A DNA stretch of 64,000 nt from Rostratula benghalensis (GCA_013399305.1 VXAI01000013.1:1810882-1874881), one strand, 5' to 3'. Shown: positions 50,191 to 63,291, numbered from the stretch's first letter. The notes: generated by a model from the letters alone, not told the origin. Numbers and translations: made by a program.

Positions 50191-51814
50191 TATGGATCCA
50201 TACAGCTACCATCTCATCTGAACATCTCAGACACCAGAGGAGAGCTAGGAAGACCCTAGGTGTGTGGGGTTTTTTTCATACTGTGACTTTCAGGTGCCTA
50301 GTTGCACAGAGAATCAATCAGGGAAGGGAGGATGTGCTTAGAAGAACTCAGTAGCAAAGGTTATCCCTGAAGAGTGTGAGTTTCAGTAACCCTGATTTCG
50401 TATCTTCACAGCTTGAAAGAATTTTCTAATACCTAAGATGGTAGTAGTAATCAGGACCATAACCACTTTTTCAGGGATCTTCAGTGATCTAGTGCAGGGA
50501 TTATCCTTCACAATCTGGATAAAACACCACCCATTTGCCCAAAGGCAGTATGTGAGGCCAACTAAAGGCAGTACTCTGGTATTTTAGGAAAATCATGGAA
50601 ACACTTTGTGAGGTTAGGAGTCAATAAATACTTATCGGGGATATGGATAGTTTCAGAATTTTTCTTACGGACAGATGTTATAAAGCACTGAGTTTACTTA
50701 AATAGGTCTTGGATCAGATTTAAGTCTCTTTGTGACTATGAAGACTCATTACTGCACAATTCTTAATGTGGCTGCATTTCATACATGCCCCTGTGTGTGA
50801 CCTTGAGCTTTTCTTAAGCATGTAAAAAATGGATAAATGTACCTTTTCTAGACATGACTGAATAACTCAGAACCTATTTCAAAGCTCAGTCTTACCAGAT
50901 CTTTCATAATATGGTGATGCTTCCTAGCTACAGAACAGTTCAATTGGTCTTTAGGGAAGTTGCAGGTTGTATCACTCCTCCAGCCGAAGCTACATCAGCA
51001 TGCTTTAAGAAAGCAAAAGAATTAGTGCCCTGCCTCCTGAAGAGTTCAAGAGAGAACATGACTTTGGAAGTGAGAAAATCTTCTGCAAGGAGAAAGCATT
51101 GACTCCTAGTACCTATTGTAGACACTGCCTGTGTTAGATCCAGTGACTTTCTGACACGGCACTCCAGAAAAGCCTGGTTCTTGTCAGAATTTACAACACT
51201 GGGCAAAGACATGGCTTTCAGCTCCAGTCAATGTTACCATTAAGTCCTGTGAGAGCATAATAAGTCTATAAAGAAAAAAAGGTTCTGAATAAAATGGTGA
51301 ATGGAGTAAAACAGACATTATTTCTACTGTGACTTTCTCTTTCTTTTAACTGAAATTTGTTGCCTAAAAAGTGGTTGAACCTTATCTAATAAAAGAATTT
51401 GTTATTGATCTCAGTACGAAAGACAAAGTTGGGGGGATCTGTAATGCACATTGTTAAGCCACAGACATATCATCGGATCAACTCATGGCAGATCAAGCTC
51501 TACCTTATTAAGCATCTGTGAAAGTCTAATACAGTCCCTAAAAGTAATGTACCTTTGGTCCAAAAAACATGTATTTATCTCTGATTGAAGTGTATTTTCA
51601 TGTGCCTACCTTACAGTGGGTGCACTCACACCTGCAGTTGACACCATTCAGCTTGCTCAGGTTGGAATCTCAAGTCCCTCTTCCAGCCTGTGTTGAGGAG
51701 AGTACTGATTATTTATGAGTCCTAGACAAGCTAATGACAAGTGAAAATTTCTTATAATCCTTCTTAAAAAAGAGTGTGAATTTGAGGAAAGGGCCAGTAG
51801 GTACTACATATAAT

Positions 51815-52445
51815 TCCACAAGGATAAATGCAAATCCCTGATCCTGGAAGAGCCCCTTGCAGCAATACAGGCTAGGAAGTGGTGACTGAGGAGTGGCCCT
51901 GCAAAAACAGTCCCGGGAACACTGGTGGGAAATAAGATGAGCATGAGAAAGCAGTGCCCTGACAGAAAAAGGGCCAGCAGCCTCCCAGGCTACCTTAACA
52001 GTAGCAGGTCCAGTACATTACTCAGCACTCTGTAGACCACAGCTGGAGTATCATGTCCAGTTTTGGGTCCCCTTGTACAAGACAGATATTTACAAACTGG
52101 ACCACATTCAGTAGAAGGCCATGAAGAAGTTAGGGTGCTGGAGCATGTGTCCTGTGAAAAAAGGCTGAGGGAGCTGCGCTTGTCCAGACATGAAAAGAGA
52201 TGGCCTTGACCAAACGGTAGACCCCAACTCCTAACTGAAGGTGTTCAGGAACACAGTTTGAGGCATAGTGGGGTAGGGCAGGAAGATAAGAGACAATGGG
52301 CATAAATTGAAACTAGAGTTGTTTAGTGGGGACACAAACTTTTCTCCCCATGAGGATAATCCAGCACTGGAAGAAGTTATGAGAAATGCTGTGCAGTCCC
52401 TCTCCAGCCTTTGAGGTGTTGAAGACACAAATGGATAAAATCAGT
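51815..52445 (+). mobile_element. Older CR1 LINE fragment, plus strand, about 630 bp
   Basis: Matching CR1 order is seen throughout: 'aaatgcaaatccctgatcctgg' and 'aatacaggctaggaagtg' (the 'vLHLG...YRLG' region), 'tactcagcactctgtag', 'accacagctggagtatc atgtccagttttgggtcccc' (HLEYCVQFWAP region), 'tgctggagcatgtgtcctgtg', 'aggctgagggagctg' and 'cagcactggaagaagtt'. Every block is diverged and no frame survives. The element lacks the terminal ATTCTATG repeats and stops at about 52445. Divergence from the 16165 and 20200 copies suggests an older, different subfamily. Confidence 0.88.
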
Positions 52446-54109
52446 ATTTTCAAAACCAACAGAGAAACAAGAAAGGTGCTGTTGATTCAGCACTTTAAAT
52501 GGACTTTAGCTTGAAATTTTTAAGAGAAGACAGTAAATCTGGAATAATATAGACATGAACAACTATTGCTACTGCAATTCCAAAAGCCAGATTTAGAATC
52601 ACTGTAACTTGGTAAAGTCAAACATACAGTAAAGGAATGCATGGAAACTCAAAATACATAATGGTTGGTAATATGCTCCTAGTGATATTCAGGTGCTGCA
52701 AACTTTTTATTTTCAGTTGATGAAAATAAAAGAGTTCACAAGGAACAAAAGAAAATAAAAGCTGCAGTTTGTGATATGTTATAAATACGATTAGATTTAA
52801 GGACCTCTATTTCTGTATATTAAAATAACTAAGTAGAAAATATCTTCATGGCATGAAGCAAGCATGAGGGTTTTTTCCTACATGTATCTGCTAAAGGGGT
52901 TAGATGTCAATGTTTTTGATCTCGGTAAGGTCTTATTTAACAGACAACTTATATGAAGTCAAATGGATTTGCAAAAGTTTGCCACCTGAAATTACTTTTC
53001 TTTGATTGAAAAAAAAGTTCTGCTGAGCAGTTAAAAACATCTGACTGGTAATATGTCTGACCCACCATAAATGTTAACAGGTTCTAAACTGCTACCATGA
53101 ACTTTGGAGAAGGAAAAAAAAGTCTATCTTAAACAAACATGTACAGTGCTTATGAGATTATTTCCTTATTGTTTCTAATGCTCAGGTCTTACAACGACAA
53201 AAAAATCACAGCTATAGAAACTGACTGTTGCTTATCCTAGCTGTTAGGTTTTCTCAGAGAGGGTGGCAGAAGCTGGTGGAGTTGGTCCCTGTGCTGTACC
53301 TGTCCTGTGGATGGTTGTAGTTTTCAGAGCCGTCAACCTGGCATCCTTCCACAGTACTCAAAATTCATTTTGGCTCCTGGGTGTGTTTTTCTGTTAATCA
53401 GCTGCCAATCCATTGTATAAATCTTTCCAGCCTATTTCATATAAAAGTTTCCAGTCTAGCAAAGTGGGGCTCTATAGGCTATTTCCAGACTTGCTGTCTC
53501 AGTTGCGTTGGCAGGATCCCAAGTTGTGGACACCAAGTGGCAGAAAGCCTGCTCATGAACAGGAGGCAGAGGGAAGAGGAGGGGAAAACTGAAGTCTGAG
53601 GTAGTTATTACCACTGCAGAAGAAGGAGCTAAATTTGAAGGAGTTGGCATAACCTTGAAAATGGGTAAGACCATACAGAAGCAGGATGGAGCAAAGGAGT
53701 TTGGGATAACCAGTAGCCAAAGGAGTTTTCAAGGTACTAGTCCACCCTTCCTTCCCATTAGAATCCAAGGATGGAGGTGGTAATGCCACCGTCTCCCTTA
53801 CCCCTGGAGGCTAATCCTTCCTTGGCAGTCAATTCCAGAACCACAGGGAAAGGGAGCAAAGAGACCATTGCTTCCAGTAGCGGAAATCTTAGCAATCTGT
53901 TGAATAGATTAGGTTAAATGCCTGTGCATAATACACTGCAGAGTCTGAAGCCATAAATTCTTGCTTAGGTTCTCTTAAATAACTCTATATAAACAGTCTG
54001 TTATAGCTCTGTAAGAATGGCCATCCCAAAAGGTACAGAGTGGCAGATCGCTGCCTTTCACCCTCACATCTTCTGGACTTTTTATGATTAACAGGTTAGC
54101 GTGGGTATT
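52446..54109. other. Unrecognised unique sequence
   Basis: Nothing identifiable. A plus-strand frame ending at a good 5' splice site near 53664 (ATGG|GTAAGA) has only a weak acceptor (ACCACTGCAG near 53620) and lysine/glutamate-rich low-complexity content; opposite-strand frames overlap it. It is not supported as an exon. Confidence 0.55.
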
Positions 54110-54201
54110 TTTGTTTACTTAAAGTTTTGTCTGTTTTAAGGAAACCAATCCAAACTTTGTTTACTTAAAGTTTTGTCTGTTTTAAGGAAACCAATCCAAA
54201 C
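54110..54201. repeat. Perfect 46 bp tandem duplication
   Basis: Positions 54110-54155 are repeated without a mismatch at 54156-54201. The unit starts TTTGTTTACTTAAAG and ends GAAACCAATCCAAAC. Perfect identity points to a recent replication slippage or repair event, or to an assembly artefact. Confidence 0.95.
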
Positions 54202-56013
54202 TAGCGTGTGCACTCTCTCACACACATCTGCACACGCATGTGCACATCTGTTCCTTGGGAGAAGAGGTTGCATTGACTACATATTCTGACTGCCACAGAA
54301 TATAAAACTTGGGTGGTAAGCTAGGCAAAGTCATTTTATGAATGTATTTTACAGGTGTCCCTGTTCATACAATAAGACTTGGGTTATTTTTCATGTTCAC
54401 ATAATAAAAGTGTTCACTTCAAACTTTCTGTAAAAAGGAATCACTTTGAAGCTGTGATAGAACGTGCAAAATTTTTCTCTAAGCGATTTGCCTGAGGTGT
54501 GTATAGGGTACATCAGGCAAGGGTGGATGCAGAAAGATCATAGCAGGAAGAGAACTCTGCTTCAGTGTACGACTTGCACTTTGTAAATGGCATGTTGGCC
54601 ATGCTGAAATTTCAGTGGATTTACAGATCAGCCAAGAGATCTCTGTCCAGTTTTAGCAGACCTTTATATAAACATCTTGTTTCAGGAGATCTTTGCATAT
54701 TAGCTGGTAGCTACAGGTTTGTTTTTTTCTTAATTAAACCAGAGAAACCAACTGCGTGTTATGCTCGAAGCAGAAGTATGGTATTCAATACCGTAAAAAG
54801 GAAAAGTTGTATAGACTGGAAAACTTTTCTAAATGAGGGAATAGGAAACTTCTCACAATTGCACTGCATTTGTAACATGACAACTGTATTCACAGAGATA
54901 GTAAATATCTCATAGGACATCACTTTGATGGCAGTTGAACAAATCAACAAGTTCAACAAAATTCAAGCTCTTTTTCCAACACACACTGAATATCCATGCT
55001 TTTTTCTGTAACAAATGTTTTAAATGATATTTCATTTACAAATTGTTTCCAAGACGTTTTTGTTGTTATTGTTGGATTTTTTTTCCCTAGGAAAAAAAAA
55101 AATATATAGACCCTCTGCATTTATCCAAATATCTTCTGGAGATTTGTCTCTAAGGGGTTTTTTGCCATTCAGTTGCTTGAAAATCCAAGCAGACCTTGTA
55201 GTCATCTAATGGAAAACAGCAACAATTTCAACTGATGAATCTTCCATGTTAAATAAGGTTTAGTCTTGTCACCCAGGGAAAAAGAAAAACACTTCCTAGC
55301 AGTCAGCTTTTATTTTGCCTTGAGACAGTAACCAATTTCCTGCCATTGGCATTTGTAACTTCTTGCCATTAGGTGCATATGCTTTAATTTGCTTCATCCT
55401 ATTTATTTGATACAGTGATTGAACATACTGAGTTCTAGATTCAGAATATTTCTTGGAGTAAAAGCTCCTTCCAGAAAATTTAGAAATCTCTTTGTTAATA
55501 TTATTTGGGCACAAAAATCAAGGTAGAGTAACCTGAGATAATCATCTTAATGCTACAGATAAACCAATGTAAAATAGAGAAACCATAATTTGAAAACAGA
55601 AAATATAGCTTCAAGACTTGTACTGCCAAACTGAAACCCTGTTAGCCAAATGACACAGAATGCTGACATGGAATAAATTTGTCCTGGCTGTTCAAATTTG
55701 GTTTAAAATGTTGTCAGACTATTGTTGTACTAACAAGCCCTGTGCTGGATCAGGTATCATCTGTCCATGGCACTTCAGCTCTATACTGGCTGAGGTTTTG
55801 CAAGTACAAAATGTAAAGCCGACACAAACTACAGTGGTTTTGCGGATCAAATTCATATTGTTGAGCAATCCTACACCTAATCTGTTTGTAAATTTTAATT
55901 AAACTGAAAGCTACTCTGTTTAAGCCATTTTGTCTACTTAATTATTAGCATAGGTGTAATGAAAGCTGTTTAACAAAAATGGTAACTTTATAGAAACACA
56001 ATTTATGTATAAC
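54202..56013. other. Unrecognised unique sequence, with CA-rich start
   Basis: The first 50 bases after the duplication are an imperfect CA/GT-rich patch (CACACACA, GCACACGCATGTGCAC). The rest shows no recognisable feature. Frames at 54565-54915 and 55660-55902 are unrecognised and have no convincing splice context. Confidence 0.55.
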
Positions 56014-56286
56014 TCAGTCTAAACAGCCAGTGTGTCTCCTGCATACTCTTCTAGACAGCAGTGTAGTGTCTGTTTCGTTTGACTGAATGTAACACAGCTG
56101 ATTTTCATCTGCCACACCTGGGTAAATCTCAGAAGCAGTTGCTGTGTTCAGTGAGACAGAGATGTCAGCTGAAAAGGAATCTTTTGATCCGTGATTGAAG
56201 TGGAACAAATAATAACCCTCTGGAGTGATATTTTTCCTTTTTCCTTTTTCAGAATATTCGTAAACAGATCCAGAATTTATTTTTTT
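56014..56286 (-). other. Unrecognised 90-codon open frame, protein-like composition
   Basis: From the in-frame TAA near 56287 down to the TGA at 56014 the minus strand is open for 90 codons. It contains no ATG, so as a gene it would have to be part of a spliced exon or a pseudogene. The translation includes NITPEGYYLFHFNHGS and YPGVADENQLCYIQSNETD. It has two N-glycosylation-type sequons and three cysteines, as an extracellular domain might. I recognise no family. There is no strong acceptor on its upstream side (the DNA there is A-rich), and candidate donors (CCCAG|GTGTGG and AGA|GTATGC on the minus strand) are moderate. Chance frames of this length are expected a few times in a 64 kb AT-rich window. 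Confidence 0.18.
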
Positions 56287-58590
56287 TTAATTATTTGAAA
56301 ATTATTCCAAAACTAATTCATCAGCATTGTGTTGTGAAAATCAAAATTCCATAATTTCTGTGTTGTTGGTTATTTACACAACTCAAATATTAACGTCTCT
56401 TTCCGAATGAATTAATATCTGTATAATCAAGTATCAAAAATCAAGGTGTAGAAATGAATCAAAATAATAAATAATAAGAAAACATTTTAGCTTAAATTTA
56501 TCCTTTTTTTTTTTTTCAAATATGTTGTCTTAGAAGGCTTGACCCCTTGAATATTTTTTTTAATGAGCATGAAAGGATGTAAACACAGCTGAAGTGACAT
56601 TTTCCTGACTCAGTACTCACAGGATACAGAGAACACTCACAGAAGAGCTGATGATGCTGTTGATGACTTTGCCAGCAAAACACATTTCATTGTCTTCTCA
56701 AAAGCTATATGCTCATTTTGACACCAGCAAGACAACACAGTCCCCTTTACAGTGGGCTAAATTAACAGGACAGAAATGTGCTTTATGAATTCACATTCGG
56801 TAAAGAAGAATGTTGCTATTTCACCAATGAAGAAGAAATAAATTAAACAGCTTATAAAACAGGCTGGATTAGACATGAGAACATGTCTAAAATTTATAAA
56901 GCACCATTAAAAATGATGGGACACACTGAGGCAAAAGCAAAATCATGTCATATGTCAGACAACAGTCCACTAGCATCCATTGCAGCTATGGGTTGTGCCA
57001 TACTCCTGTATTGCCGTTTCTTTCAACATAAGAACGGGTACCATCTCACAAGTTGTTCCCACCTGGAAATCTTATATACCTAGAATATACCTTGTGGCTT
57101 TGTACATTACTCAATGGATTCACACTAGGTGAGGCAGACTTAGGGAAGGCTGAGTGCTTAGACTGTGCTTGTCCTAAGCTTTGTAACTCTTGAAAATGCC
57201 ACTCAGAAACTGGCTCGCTCACTTTTTGTCACCTCTCTCAAAAAGTTTACAACTTGGATACTCCATTTCTTGCATTATGTTCTGGATAATTTTGCGTGGT
57301 ATTATTTCACAAAGAAATTGCAGTGTGTATGTGGATATACTACTAAGTATTGCTTTGTTGAATTCTGGAGCTGAATCCAATGTGCAGCTCTGTATCACCA
57401 TTGAAAATATTTTGTTCATTCTCAAATACCCTGAGCATGTGGTTACACAGGTTTCCTGTGCTTTTGATGAGTACTGTGTAAGTGTCAGAGCTGCTTCATT
57501 TCCTGCTCAACTGTAGGACTGGTAACTATGTACACAAAATATAAAAGTCTTATTCTGTAGCGGCACCAAGGATCTTGGGCTTGAAAACTCTGTTCTTTGC
57601 TCTTTGTAAAAGAGAATATGCATTTTTCTGTAAAGAACATACAGAGCTTTTCAAAAGCAAGTAGGATCAGAACACAACTAAACTTTGTTTCTTTTACTTC
57701 AGTCTGCTGCCATGAATTTAAATCTCTACTGGACATTCAAGACTAAAAAGAATGAGTTTCAGGCAAGTAACAGATTGCATTTAGAACTATTGATCACATT
57801 TTTGAGGAATAGATGTGATTAAATCTTTTGTTGCTACATATAATGGAAAGACAGGTAAACAGTAGTATGAAACTGTGGACTTTGTTACCTGACAACATCT
57901 AAAAAAAGGGAATATTAGTGGCTCGGACTGAAGCTAAATGTGACTAATAGACCAAGTTCTGCTTTTAGAGATAATGACAACCCTTTCATAAGGAGGATTT
58001 TACTGCACTTATAAATTAAATACCCCAAACCAGAGATTTTTAGAAACTTTGACCTTTTTGTTTTTTTAATCATAGGTGTCCAGGCTAACAGAACAAGGAT
58101 CAAAAGTAACATCATTTTCCTATTCTGTAATGCACAAAGGTTAGTTTGTTATATGTGGACATATTTTCTGATTTGTCTACAGGCTATATCAGGCCTGAAA
58201 CTTCAGCTCTTTTTTTGAGAAAGATTTTGCATATACTAGCACTTGCACATACATTTTGATAGGCTCTCATCTATATGTCTGACTGAAAGATTATTACAGT
58301 TATTAAGTCTGGGTATGAAATGCTAGTACAAACAAGTTTGCATATGTTATTTTGGATCCAGAAGCAAAACCACAAAATCCGGGTAAACATTTGATTTCTA
58401 CATTTGAATGGCAGTTAAGCAGGTGAGTTTTTGTGTTTGTGAAGAAAGGTAAGCTAGATGTCAACTGCAGAAAATTTTAGCTTTGAGTAGCATAAGCATA
58501 TACTGGCTATTTGATGCTTGAGCCATAAGGTTAATGCTAATTAATGCACATCTCCTACACTTTTAATTTCAACTTTCTCTTCATGCACAG
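56287..58590. other. Unrecognised unique sequence
   Basis: Nothing identifiable. Frames at 57165-57374 and 57190-57516 (plus strand) and 57485-57736 (minus strand) overlap each other on both strands and match nothing. Confidence 0.55.
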
Positions 58591-58737
58591 TCCGTAGTTA
58601 CCCAGGGAAGCTATTTAGACTACAGAAAAGTAGTCATCTTCTCCCTTCATGCAGAAGTATCAGGGAGAGAGCACAGAAGTGCTCTGCATCATAGAGCTCC
58701 TTCACTAGATGATGCTTCATTCAAACCTGAAGATGTG
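58591..58737 (+). CDS. Candidate internal coding exon, unrecognised protein
   Basis: Exactly 147 nt (49 codons, phase 0 at both ends) lie between a fair acceptor, with a pyrimidine-rich stretch (CAACTTTCTCTTCATGCACAG), and a good donor (GATGTG|GTAAGA). The frame has no stop and encodes a mostly hydrophilic peptide with SLHAEVSGREHRSALHH followed by RAPSLDDASFKPEDV. Upstream the frame meets a TAA within the intron-side sequence, and downstream a TGA soon after the donor, so any coding use would depend on splicing. Composition is less AT-rich than its surroundings. I do not recognise the protein and see no partner exon in the window. Chance remains quite possible because the open stretch is only about 60 codons in all. 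Confidence 0.25.
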
Positions 58738-61700
58738 GTAAGAGCATCATGAGCACCACGACTGATGAGACTCTCACAAGTAGCTCATTTTAAAAGAGTA
58801 GGTATTTATAATGACACTTTGAGAATAAGCACAACATCAGTTTCTTCTTACAGAAGAGAATTATCTGTTTTCCATCAAATCTTGTGTTTCAGGAAAAAGG
58901 AAGATTAGGTGGCTCACTTAAATATAGTGGAAGATGTTCCAGCCTTTGAGTATCATCAGGCTTGGAAAGATCAAACAATGAATCATGATCATGTTATGGG
59001 GAACGGAAAGTTACAGTGTTTATCCTAATTTAAGTACTCAAAGTAAGTTACCTCTATATTACCTTTGAGACACATTTCAAAACAGTATGATTTCTCTGCC
59101 TACTGAGCCTCAGGTCACTAGGAATAAGAAATATTTGTTTTCTTAGTGGGTATGTCAAAGAAATTGATGCATGAAATATAGTGATTTGCTGTGGCAATCA
59201 CTTTGAAGGCTGGAGTACTGTGGACTGTTAGTCATCATAACCCTATGAACATGTGGTATTTAGCAGGTTTACCCAAGAATGAGATTTATTCCTAGGAATT
59301 GTGAGGAAGAAATGATGTATCTTGGAGTCTGCCTAAAATCAAACATGGAAATAAAAAGTTAAACGGTTTCCCAATTATTTTTTTTTTTGTGAAAACTTGT
59401 AGATATAGACAAGATTGTACTACTGTATTTTTATACGGGCTTTAAAATTCCTTTCCTTTGCTTGCATTCTTTTTTCTTTTTTATTCTGAACATATTAAAA
59501 GTGGGAATAAAAACTTTTAAGAATCTTCCCATGCACTTTTTGTGCATATTAAATAGGATGCAGTAACAAGCTTTTTTTAAATAATCTTTTGCAAATCCTC
59601 TTTGACATTATTTGACTTTTTTTATTTAAGTTGTTTCCTTTCAGTTACTCTTTTGATAGCCATTGTTATATTTATGTCCTGCAAAGTACATGCTAATAGA
59701 AGCCATTATTTTTTTGCCTTAACATACACATGTGGCAAAGCAAATGAAACTGTCCTTACTCCTGCCCAATAAATGCCACCATAATGTTGCTGTTTATTTT
59801 CAAAGAAGAAGTTTGCCTCTTGCGTGATTTTTCTTTTCCATTTATGGGCCACTTGTGGGTTTCGGAGAACTTCACAGTTTTGGACTTCCTAGAACTTTGA
59901 CAATGACCTTCATCAAGGAAAATGAAACGAGGAACTGATATTTCTTACATCAAAAAAACAAAATGAGTTTTCTTAGGCCATTTTAATGTGCCTTATGAAG
60001 GAACAGTTGATAATATAATATAAATGTAAAAGTACGTTTCATTTGTGTTTTACACTTCACCTTTATATAGCATATCATGCTAAGATGAAGGATAATTACT
60101 GGGCTCTACCAAAATATTTACTAGAGGTCAGACTGCCTGGGGTGGCATTACTGGTCAATGGTATTTACATCACAAAATGATGGGGTGAAGTGAGGAAACA
60201 CAAAGAGATGAAGTAACATATATCATGCACAAGACTTTTTCATACATACATCTTAAAAAGACATAGTTTTAGAAAGGTCATCTGTATTCCTCTGAAAAAT
60301 TTACCTTACACAGCGAAAGGGTGGTCTAGTATTAGGTTTACCAATTCTTAATGTTGGGAGTGTAAGTAATATGTAGGTTAGATGGCTAACCTACTTAAGT
60401 GTGCTTTTTAAAATGTCTTTTTTATTCTAAAACATCTCATTAGGATTCTGCTTCCATCTCTCTGTAGTAACTTTACTGTTGCATAAATAAAAATATTGTT
60501 TGGACTTAATTATGTCTCATACTGAAATAAGCAGGGTGTGTTTTATATAAAGAGTTTTACACAAGAAGAATGACACGTGATTTAATTTATGTTTTAAAAT
60601 ATTATTTGTTGTTTCTGGTATCAGTTTGTTTGCTGTAGGGCAGAATTATGGATTATTCGAAGTGCATCTTGTCTTGGAGAAAAAATGAAATTAATACCAG
60701 GAAAGCAATTCTGTATAAAAATACTAACAGCAAAATACATTATTGATTATTTTTTTATTGTGACACTTTGAAAGAAAAAAAACCAAAACCAACAAAAACC
60801 TCAGACATCTAAGATTCTGGGAATTCATATATTTTTAATTGTCTTGCAGATCAAAAACATGACTAGATTTAGCTACTGAAGTCTCATCTAATGCTGGGTG
60901 CTTATATGCTGTCACTGTCTAGACAAAGCTCTTGCAGGGAGATAGGAGTCACCTCCCTAAAGAGAGCTGCGTGTGGCAATGCTGCTGCCACTCAGGAGCC
61001 CTGACCTTGCTTCCTTTCCAAATGCTCTGCGGTCTCTCAGCCTAATTGTACTTGAAGTAGTGAAACTGATGTGTTCTATGTGACATGTGCAGGGAACTAA
61101 TTGAATTTTTTAAATTAAATTTCTATAAGTACTGAATAGATATGCAGGGATTTATTTTCTTCCTCGCTTTCTTTTTAACATTTAATAACATGTAGTCAGT
61201 GGTCATTTTTCTTGGCTTTGAGTATCTAATGATCAAATTCCACTGTGGCTATTTGCCTAACAGCTAATAAGTCTAAAATAAATACGTGACCTTGACGTTC
61301 AGAGATCTACGGCAATTGCAGGTGAAAGGGCTGGAGGAATATATCCCCAACCTCTGATTTTTTTAATAACACAGAGAAGGTTTCTGTTGACGGGGTCAGA
61401 AAGAGATGACATCTTTCGTTTCCAGGTTTTTACAGTAACTTTAAATACATAAAGGCAGCAACAGTAGCAAGTGTTACAGTATTAAAAGAGGCCAAAGGAC
61501 ATGGCTTTTCCAATACATTTTAGCTAAAAATATGGCATGTGGCTTTTGAAATGAGGAAGAAAAGTAAGGCAACGTGTGTTATACATATGATTTAGCAAGA
61601 TATAACCTCAAGATTTGAATCAATACTTTTATAATAGAAATGGGGAAAACAACCTGTAAAAAATCATTAATATAGTTTTAGGGTCTTAAGTTATTGGCAA

Positions 61701-63223
61701 ATAATGTAATTTGGAAACATTAGTATTGCCACAATCAGCATGGAACTAAAGGCAGGCGCTGATGCCAACGGCACAACAGTCCCAAGATATACAGATAATA
61801 TTCCTGTAAACGAACTTCCAGACTCTCCAAACACCTAGTTTCTCTGTGCTTGCTTTTTGCCAGCAGCAGGGGCACATGCTGAGATGCAATTAGCTGGAAG
61901 TGTGTACCAGTTTAAAATGCTGAGCATTTAAAATTCACTTCTTGATGGTGTTAGCTGTGGCCTGAACAATTTTGTGGACAAGCTAGTAGCCACTGATGGC
62001 ACTTCAACCACTTTGCAATTTCAGGAAGCCACAGTGGTAAAATTACTGGGTTTTGTGACTTGAAACACAGTGAAACTGCCTGGTGGTGGAGAACAGGCAA
62101 TCCTAAGACATGCAAAGCATGGTTTGGTCATAGATAATGAAAAAGGCTTTCTGAACTTTCCTATTGCTAGGAGAAAAGTGCATGGTTTTCTTTTTTTTTG
62201 CACTGGCTGAAGCATTCATCCACAAAGCTGCTCCTGAACCAGTCAATCAGTCAACTGCAAATACTGGAATTACTACTAAAAGAAGATAGCTTAATGATTG
62301 TGCCTTAATTAAAGCCTAAATAATGAACCCAGTGCCACATACTGTGGAAAGCATGACTTTCTTTCTTTTGTAACATTTAGCTAGGATGGTAGACTATGAA
62401 GTTGCTACTGACTGAGACCATTGAAGTCCTGTCAATGTGATGAGAAGGGGAGAAATTGTCAGAGCATTTATTTGAAATCAGCCCCTTCACTTCTAATATT
62501 ATGATTATTGACAAACATCATAGATGTGTGCCAACTGTTTAAACACAGTAAAAAAAATACAGCTCAAACAGTACTCAATTTGAAAAATTAGAAAGGAACT
62601 AGATGTGGACTTACTCGCTGGGAGCAGACAGTAAGGACAACAGACAGAGGCTGAGAGAGAAAGGATATTTGGATAGAGTTTTCCCACATTTTCCCAGACC
62701 AAGGAGTGGAATTCAGGAAGGAAAGTGAAGAGAGAGGACAAAAGGAGGATGGCGTGGAAAAGGGAAACCTGTGATATACCTTCAAGGCCAAATGCATGTT
62801 AAGAATTAAACAGGTTAGGAGGGGTATCTGTTCTCCTTCATGAAAACAAGGACAATAAAGGTCCCTGCCTCTCCAGCTGTCTCTTGGACCCTCTGCATAC
62901 TTCCTCAAGGAAACTGGAATCAGACTTACATCCCTTTTCTCTTCTTGGAAACAAGAACTGAGGAATCTTTGCCACTGAGGGCATCCAAAGTCCTCTCCCT
63001 TTGCCCTGTCTGACCTCCTACTTCTCTCTTCAGACAGAGGCAGGTGGGGAAGGAGGAAAGGGGGTGATTGCACCTTTCCACTGCTCCTTGGGTGTTCACT
63101 GAGGTTGGAAGCAGAGGTTGTTTCAAATGGAGTCTCTTGTACGTTAGAATTGTGGGAGTCCTTCTCTCTGTTACCATTGTAATGACATCTATGACATGTG
63201 GTATGTGATGTAAACTGTCCTGG
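58738..63223. other. Unrecognised unique sequence
   Basis: No gene or known repeat is seen. It holds AT-rich sequence (59340-60800), an A/C tract at 60771-60800, and a more GC-balanced part at 62600-63180. That part carries a 161-codon minus-strand frame (62588-63073), rich in S, P, L and F, overlapped by two other minus-strand frames; it resembles nothing known. A small plus-strand open piece (about 61935-62060) reading through NNFVDKLVATDGTSTTLQF is likewise unrecognised. Confidence 0.5.
60771..60800. repeat. A/C-rich low-complexity tract
   Basis: GAAAGAAAAAAAACCAAAACC-type sequence: on the plus strand only A and C after the first bases. Confidence 0.7.
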
Positions 63224-63291
63224 TTGATAACAGGCCTGACAGGATCACAGATTATAAATTCCTGGCCCCAGGCAGGGAGGATGAGGACTCA

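Larger units (their letters stand above)
44859..51814. other. Long stretch of unrecognised unique sequence
   Basis: About 7 kb with no recognisable gene or element. It holds A-rich tracts (45673-45702, 48871-48910, 49916-49940) and the palindrome cluster at 50067-50190. Frames such as 48553-48891 (minus strand) are made of low-complexity F/L/K-rich sequence and are not credible. A weak possible exon frame at 50911-51102 has no supporting splice sites. Confidence 0.55.

Noticed and set aside
53560..53665. Plus-strand frame ending at a GTAAGA donor
   Set aside because: Weak acceptor, K/E/G-rich low-complexity translation and competing minus-strand frames.
62588..63073. 161-codon open frame on the minus strand
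   Set aside because: Rich in S, P, L and F, overlapped by two other minus-strand frames, no recognised motif and no splice context. The higher local GC explains the open frames.
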